DNA of 64,000 nucleotides from Halocafeteria seosinensis (Eukaryota; Sar; Bigyra; Bicosoecida), in contig LVLI01000350.1 of the NCBI GenBank assembly GCA_001687465.1, positions 1 through 64,000 on the forward strand, in the 5' to 3' direction. The position numbers were made by a program, and so were the translations under genes. Shown one piece after another: positions 36,503-49,430 of this stretch (position 1 is the first letter of the stretch; every line of letters begins with the position of its first letter). The notes beneath the pieces were generated by a model. That model saw only the letters and a program-made list of their open reading frames with translations, was not told the origin of the DNA and made no database searches.

Positions 36503-37624
36503 ATGTCTAGGTCATGGGAGCGGAGGAGAATGAGTGAGGAAGAACCAAAGCAGCTGAAATGGCTGGCAAAAATCACCGACGCCCGTTGTGATGGTCATGA
36601 AAGCCGCTTTATATTGATTGTACTGAATTCTTCGCTTTCTATTGATCAGTTGGAGCACAGTACGGGACCAAGCGGCACTCTATCGGAATTGGAGCAGAGT
36701 ATACCAATGCTTCTGTGGCTATGGAAGCACTCCACGTATAGAATAGCGGCGGATGGCGCGGCGAATTCCTTGAGGTTCTGTATGTAAGGAGGTTTGCACA
36801 GGCATGACATGGTGCTTTAGCAATGGAGTGTACTTTGGAATTGCAGATTCTGAACATTTTGACGGGGTGGAGCTTACACCTGACGTTATATGTGGGGATA
36901 TGGACTCGGTCACTCAAGAGACGCTGGAGTATTTCAAGGCGAAGCAGGTTCCAGTCGTAATAGACGGCGATCAGGATAAGAATGACTTATTCAAGGGTTT
37001 GGATAATGCTCAAGAACATCAGTCAAAGCACGGAAATGTATGTGCTGGAATGCGCGTGTTTCGGAGAGCCTGGTCTTCGTAATTGTATATTTCGCAGAGC
37101 GATGTATTTGTGTATGGAGCGTTCGGTGGAAGGCTAGATCAACAGATGCAGAGTCTGAATTCCTTATACATCTGGTAAGCGATGAGATTCTATGAAACAA
37201 ACTAGTGGAGTCTAACGATAGTCTCTGGGGAGTGCAGGCGTTCATCGTTTTCATCACTCTGTTTAGTATCGGAAGAATCTCTGGCAGCCCTGATATCAGC
37301 TGGCCAACATCAGTTGCATGTCGCTACACAGCTCGAAGGCCCCATATGCGGCATTATACCCATTGGTATGTAACAGGACGCGCTGTTGTGGTTTGGTTCG
37401 GTAGAGCATATGATGACGTGTTTTCAGGAATTCAAGAAGCTTGCGTTTCGACTAGCGGCTTAAAATGGAACCTACACAAGTCCAGGACAGGGTTCGGAGG
37501 CCTGATCTCTAGTTCCAATGAAATACTTCCTGAAACAAAAGGGGAAGTAACAATTTCTTCAGATTTTCCGCTATTATGGACGACGGAAGTCCATGGTGGG
37601 AAGCTCCAGGAATCACTGCGTTAA
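36503..37624 (+). CDS. TPK1: Thiamine pyrophosphokinase
   Basis: TPK converts thiamine and ATP to thiamine diphosphate, the cofactor of pyruvate dehydrogenase and transketolase. Five exons (36503-36783, 36821-37037, 37098-37174, 37238-37365, 37428-37624) join in phase to 299 residues. Catalytic-domain motifs are YRIAADGAANSLRF, PDVICGDMDSV and DGDQDKNDLFKGL (the DQD/D pair that binds Mg and thiamine), then FGGRLDQQMQSLNSLY. The C-terminal beta domain reads SAGQHQLHVATQLEGPICGI and SGLKWNL, ending EVTISSDFPLLWT. All landmarks are intact. The first intron is only 37 bp, the shortest here. It lies 173 bp after the GT7 gene on the same strand. Confidence 0.96.
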
Positions 37625-38076
37625 ACAGGTTGAGTCCGAGCAGACGATACGCATATTGATGAAAACCACCAGATAGTTCAAGGGAACTGAGCGCATATAA
37701 ACAATGCTATGGTGTTAGCAGCATGTCGTTTTCTCAAGAATGTTCGCCTAACAATCGGAATTTTGTGGGATCGCGTAGAAAACTGTATTCCAAGTTCAAA
37801 TGGTTAATTATCATATATGGTCTTTGTCACTTTTGTTGCCAAGTTCGTACTCGATGTGGAGAAACGCTTCGCCTTGGCGGCCTCGCTTCCACAATTTCGA
37901 AGACCAAATGATTTGGTATGGTAAAGGGACAATCTTTTCTCAGCTTTAATGATTTCAAAAAAAAAAGTGACAACTTTCAGAAGCTTTCTGTGTCTTTGTC
38001 TTGCCTATACTCTTATCCTAATGCACATCATGGGTCTCGTCACTCGTCATCGTACACTCTGAGCGTTGCCGATACT
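37625..38076. other. Intergenic between TPK and TLK
   Basis: About 450 bp. A poly-A tract (37957-37967) is the only marked feature. It presumably holds the TPK 3'UTR and the TLK promoter and leader. Confidence 0.4.
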
Positions 38077-40899
38077 ATGAATGGCGATAATGAGTTCGAA
38101 AATCTCCCTCCTGAGAAGGCTGAGGCTCTCCGAAGACGCCTCTTCGGACATGACCGAGGATCCTCTATGGGCTCCAATACGGGGGCAGCAACCGCCCAAG
38201 GCACCCACGGTGGGTGGCATTACGCTACAGGGACATCAGTACGTCTTCACTGAATGACTGGGGAGGGTGTAGTATCATTAAATATGGCTGTAATAATAAT
38301 GCAGGACCACCATCATTCGGAGGAGAATGTATCCAAGACACTAAGCTGGCCTCACGACGATGAAGCACATGCACACAATGGAACGGCGGACAGCGCGGTA
38401 CAGAAGCGAAATCGCAATCCTGTATCGCCCGATAGAGAGCAGGAGAGTGAAGGCGAAGGAACGCAGCGAAGGAAAAAGAGAAAGCCGGTCCCAAAACGAT
38501 TCGGCTATTCATCCTCTTCCTCGAAAGGTATGCTGCTCTCTTGTGGTAGTGTGTTTGAACTGCGCTTTTCACCCCTGTGTGCGCTTATGCAGGTGAAGCT
38601 AGTGGAGATGCCGAAGGCGCTAACTCGCAAAAACAGAGATCTAGCAGGTCTGGCGCTCCGACAGATGTCAGCCCTCCATCTACCACAGGAAGAACCAGCG
38701 AAGATAGTAGACGCAATACTAGCACCGAAAAAAACGCCGCCCTTCAGGGTGGTGCGAAACCGATTCACAGCTACTTTTCTCCTGGGCAAGAAGATGTAGG
38801 GTCAAGCACGACTACCAGCCACACTCAGAGTATTTCCCATTCACAACGACAGGATAGCAGAAAAAAAGGTACAGACTTGAAGAGTGCAAGCGAAAAGCAA
38901 ACTACTGTATCTCCACGAAGGGACGACCCTTCAACTCTGCAAGGTGTGTGCTCTCGTGCTATAGCGTCGGACTGGCCTCTTCGTGCTGGAGTGATATGAT
39001 TATGTGCAGATTCCGCCGCTGAAGATAAGGATAAGAGTACGCAAAATGATCCCAAACTCGTGTCGTATTGGAAACAAAGAGCGCTTAACGCTGAAAGTCA
39101 AGTGAAGGCTCTTCAAGATGACCTAAGGTCGGGTAAACTAGAGTCAGATCATCTACGACAGCAATTGTCGGAGGTTACTGAGCAGTTTCGTTCCGAGCAA
39201 CAAAAATGGCAAAACTCGTACAGTGAAAGCTCAGCGAAATTGGCAAAGATTGTTAGAGATATGACAGAACGCATTGCTCGCAGCAAACGAAAAGAGCTAG
39301 GCGAACAGCAGCACAGGCTCGGTCGTATCGTGCCGCACCGTACTGGTCCACACAACGTCTATGAGGCTTGGGAGGACGGTGCCGAGATTAAATCAGTTAC
39401 TGCTCAAAAGGAAGAACTGAAAGCGCGTCGTGAAGCATTGGAAAAGCAACAAAGGACCATCGCCAATGCGGCTCGCCGGAAGAAGGCCCAGTATCGTAAA
39501 AAGGGTGAATCCGACGGTGAACAGGATCAAGTCAGTCCATTTCGAATGGACCACGACGAAGATTCGAATGGAACTGATAATACTCCTCCAGGACCGGACG
39601 ATCATATGGCTCCGTCCCCAATGAACCCGCCACCTCCCAAGTGCGGTATCGATACTTCTCTCCTCTCCGATCTAGAAAGAGTAGAAGAAGAAGAAAGCGT
39701 TAAGACTGCCCTCTCTGTTATACGCCGCGAGGAGTTGAAACTCGACAACGACTTACAACGGCTGAAACAAGAGAAAGCTGTATTACAGAAGGATTTGAAA
39801 CGTTGCAGAGACGAGGAAAGTACGTTTAGCGTTTGTCAATGCCGAGCTGGCAGAGTTCTCGCAATATTATCGTATGGCTTTCTGTTTTGCAACAGCCTCT
39901 AGGTTTTCTCATCGGCCTATTCTAGGTGAGAAGTATTTACTCTTGAATCTACTTGGCAAAGGCGGATTCTCTGAAGTATGGCACGCCCTGGACCTGAGCA
40001 CCGTTAATGAAATAGCTGTTAAGATTCATCAGTTATCGCCTAACTGGAGTGATATCAAGAAAAGCAATTATATCAAGCATGCGACGAGGGAGTATTCTAT
40101 ACATAGGGTACGTGTGCGCGTGTGGTTTGCAGACGTTTGAAGGGCATTATAGTGATGTACTCTATTCTTGCAGTCACTAAGGCATCCCAACGTCGTCCAG
40201 CTGATAGATGTATTTGAAATAGACTTGAACAGTTTTGCGACAGTTCTGGAGTATTGTCCTGGACAAGATCTTGATCAAATGCTGAAGCAGAATCGAAATC
40301 TTGTTGAGCGCGAGGCCCGGGCAATCCTAATCCAGGTGCTTTCAGCTCTACGTTATTTCAATAATTGCGGGGGACCTTCGGGTACAGAAGGAGCTGAACC
40401 CGCAGAAGCTTCCCAGCAGCGACGCAGAATCATACACTATGATCTCAAACCGGGAAACATCTTGTTCGACTACCACAGGAAAGCGAAAATAACAGATTTT
40501 GGTCTTTCAAAGATCTTGGAAGACGGAGATGGCGGTGACGCTTCGAGCATGGAGTTGACGTCGCAAGGGGCCGGCACGTATTGGTACCTCCCACCGGAGT
40601 GCTTCCACGTCGGCTCTTCACCGCCTCGAATATCTGACAAGGTAGATGTGTGGTCAGTGGGCGTAATCTTTTACCAAATGCTTTACGGCCAAAGGCCTTT
40701 CGGCGACGGCCAAACACAGGAACGCCTGCTACAGGACAAAGTGATCCTACGAGCACAAGATGTTACGTTTCCGGAGAAACCTCCTGTGACCAAAGAAGCG
40801 AAGCGATTCATACAGAAATGCTTAACACCTCAACAGCACTTAAGGCCAGATGTTAAGACTATTTGCCAGGATCCGTACCTACGGATGAGGTTGAGGTAG
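38077..40899 (+). CDS. TLK: Tousled-like serine/threonine kinase
   Basis: TLKs phosphorylate the histone chaperone ASF1 and act in chromatin assembly during replication. The gene starts [20 protein letters not shown] and runs through at least seven exons. The N-terminal third is disordered and Ser-rich, with KPIHSYFSP resembling the TLK N-terminal motif. A coiled-coil region follows ([16 protein letters not shown] and [20 protein letters not shown]). The kinase domain reads [13 protein letters not shown] (Gly loop), EIAVKIHQL (Lys), [30 protein letters not shown] (the HYD form of HRD typical of TLK), KITDFGLSK and YLPPECF, with a conserved C-lobe to the stop. All catalytic residues are present. 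Confidence 0.94.
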
Positions 40900-41489
40900 T
40901 GTCGCTTCCAGTTCTTTTTGTGATACGATCACGGTCTATTCAATATCCTCCCATTGACAGAGTTCGCAGCCGCCGGAGGTAGATAGGTCGATCTTGGTTT
41001 CCATAGCTCATGGATCCATACTATTTAGATAATAGTTCACCATACAGTATTAAGGGGACGCGTGAGACTATAGCACCTACGCATGTGTAGTCTGACATAT
41101 GCAGATTTCGGGAATGTACACAGACTCCCAAGTTCACGTTCCAATTCGGTCGCATTTTACCATGTTTTATGCTTGAACCGAAATGTTCGTAGAACCAGTT
41201 TGCCCACTGGTCTATTTGTTCTGTGAGGGCTTAGCTATAACGTGCTGTCATTATCGAGTGTGCTCCGGAAAACTTGCCGTCCATCTAGTTGACTCATTTC
41301 GACAGTCGCAGTACCATCTTCGTCAACTTCGCTGACCTGTGGCGGGTGCCATTTATTCAGCGCCGTGCAATAATTTCGCTAATGTCGGAAGCAAATGCTT
41401 ACGAGGTATCGTTCAGGTTCTTTGAAGAAAGAAATGGCGGCTGTAAAATGGGAGAACCACAAGTCTCTGTAGCTGGGAAGTCCGCAATC
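40900..41489. other. Intergenic, little to see
   Basis: About 590 bp downstream of TLK. One open frame begins at 41289 and reads coding-like (YEVSFRFFEERNGGC) but cannot be tied to a gene. Confidence 0.3.
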
Positions 41490-43108
41490 AGCCGATGAGG
41501 ACGGAGCGCGCGGGCACCAGGACACTTCGTTCTTCAACAATTTCTCCTTTTGGCGCCAGAGACGACAGAGACAGCATTGAAAAGTGGTTGTGGTGCACAT
41601 TGGGGAATAACGAACATGTGATGCAAATTCATGGAAAAAAGAACATTGGGGACGAAATGCGACACATTCGTTTGCGAGGCAGGAATACCAACCTTAGTTA
41701 CCCCTGATATGACACCCACCACCCAACGGATATTAAGGAACCTCGGTGGAGCTATTCTCAAAGGTACGGCGAGATAATCCTTTCAGTTCATAAAAAGGTG
41801 CCGAATTCATGCAGTTGGACACACCAAAGTACGGCCAGAACGCCTACAGGTATCAGACACCAAGGGACGAATCGTTTCTTCCCCGCGCCGCGACATGAGA
41901 GCCGTGTCATATTCATCTTCCATTCCATATTATTTCTCAGGAGTACGGAAACGACATTCAGCGGAAGGTCGAAGAGGTAACGCATATCCACCGAATGTGG
42001 GACGACGATGGTACCGTAAGTAGAAACCATTTCGGATGATGCTCAACACCATACCGGTGGATTTCCTACACATAGTCTTAAGATACCTGGATGGGCTCTG
42101 AGTCTCACCACAAAAACAGGGACGAAATTGGAAGCAAAAGTCGTGATGGAAAACACAAACTGTTGGTATTGTTCAGAATGTTACTGGAGCTCCAAGCCTT
42201 GCGAATTCCTTGCTGTGATTGCAAGTCGCTGCGAGGGGACCGTCGGCAATGTATTTCGAGCGTACGCCAGGCGCACAAAACTGATACTGTATACGAAAAG
42301 TCAACATACCACGCTGAAGGCAACATACGGAATAGCGGTAAACATCGACGGGGTTTTCGCATTTCCGCGGGAGTCGAGCTATGTTATATGGACCAATCCC
42401 AGGCTGGCTAACCTATATCCGGAAAAGCATTACAGTTGTCTGAAAAGTACTGCTCTAGCAAATGAAGAATTTTCGCCCCTCCATATCGCTCAAACCAGGC
42501 TGACTTGTATCAGGTGTTCTGTGTGTATCAATACTGCTCCTACCGGAAGATGCTCTACGAACGAAATAGGACCGAGCTTTTCAACTATTGGCACTCCTTC
42601 AGCTGATTGAAAAATTCTCAACCATAGGAATGGATCCGATGAAATTAGACTTGTCCCTCGGTCGGCTGGTTTTGCGAGGACTGCTTGTTTCAGTATTGAA
42701 CCTTATGGAACGGAGGTAGGCACTGAACTTGTCTGGTCATCTTCGTCAGCGTGAAGATTGACTGTTACCGTATTGCTACAACTGCAGGACTTGTCAATTC
42801 TGCTGAGAAACATAACAAAACGAAATAATCAAAGCTGTGTAGCCTTTGAAGTGACTGGCCACTACCTGCTCATGCAGGAAACTATCCCTTGTGCACCAAG
42901 TTCAAGGTTCCCGTAAGTGTAAGCGTGTTAAATCAGATCTGCATGTATGGTCGACAGATCTCTTTTGACACTTATGGTTCATATGTTTACTTCAAACTTT
43001 GGTATGCAGAGTTTCAGAGAGAACAAGGTCGACTTTTGAAGACACCGACTCCTTGGGACTCCGATATGAGCATTTGCCCAAGCAGATGACTCCGTGTCAA
43101 ATTGAGCA
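41490..43108 (+). CDS. Unrecognised spliced gene, structure unresolved
   Basis: Several exon-like segments with proper splice borders suggest a real, intron-rich gene, but I recognise no family. Examples: one ending at 41763 reads FVCEAGIPTLVTPDMTPTTQ then RILRNLGGAILK before GTACGG. One at about 41941-42010 reads EYGNDIQRKVEEVTHIHRMW. One begins after CACATAG near 42075 and reads LKIPGWALSLTTKTGTKLEA. One near 42570-42717 reads AFQLLALLQLIEKFSTIGMD. One at about 42788-42910 reads DLSILLRNITKRNNQSCVAF. A last one ends QMTPCQIEH and stops near 43130. Not all phases agree between neighbours, so the model is incomplete or the gene is decaying. Confidence 0.3.
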
Positions 43109-44953
43109 CTGAGTTAATTCTGCCCGTTCACTGGATGGACATATGCTCCATACAGAAGAGCAAACCAAGAAGATCCCCTGTGTTTGGATGAATGTTGGGA
43201 CCATCGTTGTATGTCTCACTCAAAATTCCCGCTGTGATTCTATATAAGTGTGGTATATTTAGGGTGCCAAGTTATTGGTCAACAAAGCATTTGCTTGTCG
43301 GATTCGGAATCCTCTTTGTATTCCCATAAACAGGCAAAGGGAAGCGATAAAGGAAGGCATAAGGACTGGAAAGGTCGTTAAAATGGTTTTGAAATTACCC
43401 GGAGTAGAACTTTGGAAGAATGCCGACGTTCTGGGATTAGAAAAAGACCGAGGAGTCACTGGGTCGGGAACTCCGTGAAACCGTTCGTTCAGGCGCCTTA
43501 ACCTTGATTACGTTCGTTTTCGGGAGAATATACACGCATACATACCCGAGATGAACTTGTGGGCATTATTTGTAGAGCCTACACAAATGATAGCACATGG
43601 AATAGTCCCATTTGAGCATATAGTTGGAGCAAGATCCACCAGTGGAAACCGTTACATGGCGACCGCCGTTCCAATAGGCCACATAACACCTAATTTGTTC
43701 GTATACACTTCTCAAGGACGGGTATCTTATTGGAGACGTGTATTTCCGAAGAGGGGAGGAGTATCCTTGATTGTAAGGCATAAATCGCTGTAGACAGATT
43801 TTGCGGAAGAACAGCTAAGCCGTGCGACTACACGTACATGTATTAGCGAAGTGATGCAGCGGGAAAGATACGTTTGGTAAAGTAGTGTGTTGTTGATCCA
43901 AGACAGTAGCGAAAACGAAATTCTCCAACGAAACTTAGCTTATTTGTGGTTATTGAATCAGTATTGAGATCTGTCTAAGTAAGTGTTGGTACCAGACATT
44001 CAGCGATCCGGCCGTACTCCGTGGAAACTACTTACCACGACGAAGTGAAAATGACAAAAAGGATTGGGGTGGCGAAGATAGGGGGAAAGCTGGGCTTTTG
44101 ACCTCTTGGGAAAGAATCTTGGTGGGGACATTTGGACGGCGGGTTTCAATGACAATCAATACATATTTATTCTCGGGTCTGTGCAACAACGGGGATTGTT
44201 GCTAATCTTGGAAGGGCGGCAATGTTTTAGTGGCAATGATCTGTATTTCCTGAACGAATTAGATGGCTTTGCATGGGAGCGGGAATGAGGACGCATGCGA
44301 CAGGATAGTTCGCTTTGAGGGGCATGTCGAAAAGGTTATGTTATATCTGTATTCTTCTCATTAAATGAGCCTCTACAAGATGGTAAGGGTGAAGCAGTGG
44401 AGGCCATTACTGGGTGAAGCAAGGCGAAGAGTGCTGTCCCGCAGACGGAGAATGTTTGCTGCGGAGTCAGCTGAACAGCGTTCTGAAGGTCCAGGATAGG
44501 TAAAAACGTTTTCCAAAGCAACGTTACAGCCTATCGACAGTATACAGAACCCATCCAAGTGCTACTAGGGTGCTCATGCTGAAGGGAGTGTCGATACTAC
44601 GAAGACCGGCTCACACTTGTAAACCCTTGCGGGGAAATTTGAGCTGCATTGGAGGAATCGAGATTTTGAGAATCCCCTTTTACCCTCAATTTTCCCCATT
44701 TTCGACATTCTGAGAATTACCGAAGATATCTACAGCATATCCTACATGATTGTTGATGTATGTTGATTCTGTGGATGTTAAGAAGATGGGTTTACCGTCC
44801 ATGGGCAAGATGCGGGATCTTTGCGGGTCCCCATTTGAAGTGCTAACTCCGAGGAGAGGAATCGAATTTTTCTTTTTGTCATTTATTTGCCTCCTTATTT
44901 GTATTTCGGCTACAATGGAGCCATTATTGTTTTTGTGTGTTCGCAAGTGCAGG
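43109..44953. other. Gene-poor stretch
   Basis: About 1.85 kb without a gene I can support. Open frames at 43275-43478 (SRF-like nothing; reads VVKMVLKLPGVELWKNADV) and 43551-43793 (FEHIVGARSTSGNRYMATAV) look coding-like but lack start sites and partners. They may be exons of the preceding unresolved gene or remnants. Confidence 0.3.
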
Positions 44954-46546
44954 ATGCCACCGACACTGCGTCCAAGGCGTACTTCACCCCGGTGCCAGAA
45001 CCCTCAAACAGCCCCGATGAGTACACAGCTGACGAAGGCAACGACGGAAGAGGAATGCGTTAAAAAAGGCAAATACACGCGGCTTCCTGAATTCCCAAAG
45101 AGACTCAGAAAGGCAATACAGGCGGACCCGAGCGTGGTGGACTACGCTTATCCTGTGCATCCAGAGTCAAGGTAAGTGAAAGAACAGAAACCGTTGAACA
45201 TGTGTGAGAATCAATGAATTTTGCCTTACGCAGCGGAAAATGTGGAATAGTATTTAAACAGCCCAAAACATTCCTCGAAAGGTATTGGCCAACTCGTAAG
45301 GCTACGGATAAGTAAGTGCCGTTGGCGACGCGACCAGTCGACTTACTGACTTATTTGTACTGTATTGTTCTTTCTCTCCCATTCACGCAGAGCCCATCAG
45401 GCACTACAGCGCCAATTGAACAAGTAAGTACAGTGTAATGACGGTGAGTATGCAGTACCTCATGGACATCGTGTTACTTCCATGCAGTTATTCCTTCAAA
45501 TATGTGGGTGCTGGTACAAAGGCCAGCAGAAAAAAAGCCTTCAGTATAACGAACGAAGGAAACTTAAAATTCCAAAATCGCTGGTTTAACGACCAATTCA
45601 CCGACACTGAGCTCGCTGAGAAGGTATGTAGAATGTATGTTACGATAATTCAACTCCGTCTCTTGCGTTACCCATTATCCTATGCAAGTTACAGATGCTC
45701 ATGTGCAAAAAATCGTCTACCCAGATGAAATATAAAGCCAGAAAAACCAAGGCAAAGCGATCCCTGTTCAAGGGCAAGAGCAGTAAGACAGTGAAGACTG
45801 CACACCAAGTAGATTATGTAGGTCCATCTGAAGATTCTGAACAGTTGAACCAGGAGGTTAACGCACCGAGCATCTGCACTCCGAAGTATGCAAACGATAT
45901 GCAGCGAATGGCGTCACCCACTTGGCAAGACGAGAACCAGCAGGACGATGATACAGCGACTGCGACTACTACAACCACCCAAGTAATCGAATCCTCGCAT
46001 GAAAATGTTGCAAAACCATACAAAAACCAAGAGCTTGGTACTCTTAACTCACTTGAGATCCCCCCGGAGAAAATGGTTCAACAGTGCAAGTTAAGCACTC
46101 CCACAAATACAGTCCATACGGAGGTGCAGACGGCGGTCTCGGATGTTCAGCGAAAGGAAGCACATGTGTCTGGAGGACTTGCTGTCAACGTTGGTACAAC
46201 CCCGCTCCGGATCCCCCTACAAAGAAACAGGGAGACACCAACTGAACAGAACGATGGCGAGTTCTCAACAGCCCGGAAACGACTAAAATTTGATGGATGG
46301 ATCACAAGCACAAACAACAACAACAACACTTGCCTACTTACAAGTTCCCCTAGATGGCAGCTCGACACAGCCGAGCCATACTGCTCGGATAGCATTCTAC
46401 CAGGTCTTCATTTAGGCGAAACTCCGGTTCGGGAGTGGACAATGCCAATTCCTTCGGAAATGAACCACAGAGTTGGTGATGGCGACTTCTTCGATCTGAA
46501 CTTCACATGTTGGGATTTCTTGAGCCCGATTTCGCACGGACCATAA
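44954..46546 (+). CDS. Hypothetical protein, probably nuclear
   Basis: I do not recognise the family. Short exons precede a long last exon (about 45692-46546). The conserved-looking N-terminal part reads YTRLPEFPKRLRKAIQADPS, VVDYAYPVHPES, GKCGIVFKQPKTFLERYWPT and then FNDQFTDTELAEK, with AFSITNEGNLKFQNRWF before it. A basic stretch follows (KARKTKAKRSLFKGKSS), like a nuclear localisation signal. The long tail is disordered and Thr/Gln/Asn-rich, with a run of Thr (45957-45981) and a run of Asn (46311-46328). The start could be 44954 or the ATG at 45017. Confidence 0.5.
46311..46328 (+). repeat. AAC trinucleotide repeat coding Asn run
   Basis: Six consecutive Asn/AAC-type codons (AACAACAACAAC...) inside the disordered tail of the hypothetical protein. 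A simple in-frame microsatellite. Confidence 0.7.
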
Positions 46547-46773
46547 CTTGTGGTCTATAAATGCCTGAGCATTTTCAGAATTATGAACTTGACGAAATCG
46601 TACATTCAAGCCGTTGCAAAATCATGTATACATACCATACACACAGTCCACCACATACATGTATAGGCTTGCCAGTCCTGTTGATGGTGCACATCCGGTA
46701 ACTATACTCCCATACTCTGCAATTGATTGTCATCCAGCGGGAAAGCATCCGGTGCATACAGACGATGATATCA

Positions 46774-47058
46774 TCACGGTCCATCCGATTTCCTCCTCTC
46801 AATTACCACAGTTGAATAATGGTTTAACCCGAGTTTTGATTCCAACGATTCCCACGGGTTCTGAGTCATATCCAGGTGCACTAAAGGGCCACTATTTCGA
46901 TGACCACCTCTTCCTCGTCCACCACCACGTCCTCTCCCTCTCCCTCTGCCCCTCCCTCGTTCAAACGAGTGCGTAGAGTCCTTCTGTATGTCATGCTGCT
47001 GCCGAGGGCGTTTTGCTGGCATCGAGGCAGTCTCTCGGTGAGGCTCCTGTTCATCCAT
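46774..47058 (-). CDS. Small RGG-rich protein, 94 aa
   Basis: A single-exon frame from an ATG at 47058. It has a charged start (MDEQEPHRETASMPAKRPRQ), then an RG/RGG block of about 20 residues (positions about 31-52) built from CGTGG/AGAGGG-type repeats. A short conserved-looking end follows (MTQNPWESLESKLGL). RGG segments bind RNA or serve as methylation targets. Small RGG proteins ending in an NPW/DPW motif occur in many eukaryotes with unknown roles. The lack of introns is unusual for this window. Not certain to be real, but codon use and composition fit. Confidence 0.5.
   Translation of the reverse strand: MDEQEPHRETASMPAKRPRQQHDIQKDSTHSFERGRGRGRGRGRGGGRGRGGHRNSGPLVHLDMTQNPWESLESKLGLNHYSTVVIERRKSDGP
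46905..46965 (+). repeat. Simple pyrimidine-rich repeat (encodes RGG on minus strand)
   Basis: CCTCTTCC and CCTCTCCCTC units repeat imperfectly. The repeat is explained by the RGG block encoded on the minus strand. Confidence 0.6.
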
Positions 47059-47324
47059 TTTCCAGCAACAGTGTATTAACTGTACAACAAACAATTATTA
47101 AAGTAATTCTTGCTATACGACCAAGCATCGTCAAGATAGAGCTTGAATAAACATTGTCGTGGGACATCAGCGGCTCCTCATTGATGTGACCGGACAAACA
47201 AATGTGCTACTTGGTTATGCTCTCCGTTCTTTCCATTGTATTCACTCTTATTTTGCATTGTTTCAGAGCTTGTACCACCCTGTATATGTGTGTATATCCC
47301 TTATCCACGTAACAGACAAGGAAA

Positions 47325-48957
47325 ATGGAGGAGGAGGAAGCACTGCAACGAGATACGGAGACCGATATACGGTATATCCTCGAGTCCTTCGCCCACGAGC
47401 AGCGTATGTCCTACAAGAGCTTTAAACGCGTTTGGAAGAGCATTAAAGGCCCTCTACTACACCAGTGCCTGGCCGACGATCATTACGACACCAGACAATT
47501 CAACTATCTGAGCGTATACACGCATCTTTTAGGTATGTAGCAGGAGATACAGATGAGGAATCCAAGATATCTTTGATAATGACTGTAATACGCTTTATCC
47601 AGCCCATTTACGTGAACCGAACTTGTTCATTCGTCTGGGTGTGATATACGCCGTGTATACGATCTGCTGGAGCTCACCTTACCAACACAAAACGCCGATC
47701 AAAGTGTGCCCAGGTACGTTGAGCACCTCACAAGATGCTTGTAGGGGACGGACGATATTTGTTATTTCATGGCTTCTCTTGATATTTGCTGTCTCAGAGA
47801 CATGGAAACAAATATTGTCTCTCGTCAGATTTGCTTCTCAGTATGAATTGTCGCGTGTGACCTCACAAACGAATGGAGACACTCGTCCTGGAGACCGTTG
47901 CGATGTTGGAGACATCGTTCGCTTCTTGTATCATAAGAGGATGTGGTCATTCGGTTTGTACAATGGCCCAGAAGGGTTTGAGTATATATCTCTGAAAGCA
48001 CAACGGAGGATATCGTTTGGATTGATGCGTTTGAACGTTGATCCTCCCAGTGGAAACAGCAGCACTGCTCCACCGCCAACCTGCTTGTTTGAGTTACACG
48101 ATACGGGTTACGACTTACCCCAGAAAAGCCGAAATGCTTCAGAAGCGCAGAAGAAAATGAAGAACGAGGAACGCCTCTTGAGAAATTACCGCCGTAATGC
48201 GTCCTTCATCTATGCCAGAGCATCAGGAAGATTAAAAGGCCAAAACCATGTGGAGTGGCACGCAGATGGCCTGGACTCAGCAATAACAGCTGCTGATGCT
48301 TATAGAAGCACGTTGCGTAACCTTGAGAGTAAATCTTCCCTATTTAAGCGGATGAACCTAAGTGCAGGCAACGAAGAATTTGACAGAGCTGCAGATCTCC
48401 TCACCCCCACGAAGCGAAGGAAGAAGGTTGAGGGAAATGTTAACATGGAGTGCTTTCGCGTACCAGAAGATGCATCTCAATATCTATCTGATTACGTGAG
48501 GCCAAGGAAAGAGCTGCAGTTGATGAGAGCTCGGTGGACAGAAATCAAGAAGCAATCCTCAGAGTCTGGTTGGGTGGAGGGTGACACACAGGCTGACGAA
48601 GCTGTGGCTGCACAAGCATTTCGACCCAACAAAAATCCTAAACCAAGGGATACGTTCGCGCCAGCATATCTCTTTGAGCATGGAGGTTCGCAGGAAAATG
48701 TCAAACGGAAATTCGCTGTCGGTTGTGTGGATATGGGTCTCAACTTGAACAGTATCAACCTCTCGAGTCACTCGAAAATATGTCATTTACTAACGGAAAC
48801 AGATATTCCTGCTGACCGAAAGGTCTGTTCGAATGAGGTTCTTGAGGAAGTGTCTTACGCTAACGATGCTCCATTCATCGAAGTAATGAGCAATCTGCCC
48901 GACGATGAGCAGCCTGTTGATGAAGGCGATGGCGAGGAGGAGGATGAAGAAGCATAA
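47325..48957 (+). CDS. SNAPC1: SNAPC1/SNAP43-like snRNA-activating complex subunit
   Basis: SNAPC1 is part of the complex that binds the proximal sequence element of snRNA genes and recruits Pol II or Pol III. Exon 1 starts at the ATG at 47325 and reads FAHEQRMSYKSFKRVWKSIK. After short introns come HLREPNLFIRLGVIYAVYTI (the most conserved SNAP43 block) and KVCPETWKQILSLVRFA, in the right order. Downstream is a helical region, then a charged C-terminus ending in an acidic tail (DEGDGEEEDEEA). The N-terminal 150 residues carry the identification; the rest is lineage-specific. Confidence 0.72.
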
Positions 48958-48981
48958 AATAGTATTGCACGAGTGGTAGGA

Positions 48982-49430
48982 TTAGCCAGAAAGAGGGCAT
49001 TTCGAAGCGCCGATCAGGACGTATGCTGCCATTCCCTCCTTCATAAGCTTGTGTTGGTACTGTTGAGATATATCATATCGCACAGCCAGTAGACTCTCGG
49101 TCTGGTGCTTCTTGGATGGATATTTCTCGTGCATGTGAAGAATATACGAGGTCGGCAGGCTCACGTGATATTATAAAACGAAACTTCATGTGGTGCTCTT
49201 TACAACTGTTCATATACTTCATTCTTTACGTTCATTGGTACTTCCAAGTTGAAGTTCCAGATTGGAGCTGTGAATGTCGGATTCTTGAAGATAGTCAGTT
49301 CATGGATTTCGTGTTTGTCGCTTCCATACGCTCGTTCGCAGTCAGACTGCATCATGTCTTGCAGCTTCCGCTTGTTGTGCGTGCCGTAGTCGTCGAGAAC
49401 AATGGGGAAAGATGATGGCAAAGAAGACAT
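48982..49430 (-). CDS. Possible small gene antisense to kinesin start
   Basis: Two coding-like segments lie on the minus strand: about 49430-49200 (KHEIHELTIFKNPTFTAPIW, NFNLEVPMN) and about 49164-48982 (HEKYPSKKHQTESLLAVRYD). A GTAAAG donor and a CACGTGAG acceptor between them are possible, but their phases do not agree in the simplest model. I recognise no family. If real, its start overlaps the first codons of the kinesin gene on the other strand. Confidence 0.25.

Noticed and set aside
46905-46965. Tandem pyrimidine repeat as a possible CRISPR or satellite
   Set aside because: Explained by the RGG codons of the minus-strand gene; no spacers; the genome is eukaryotic.
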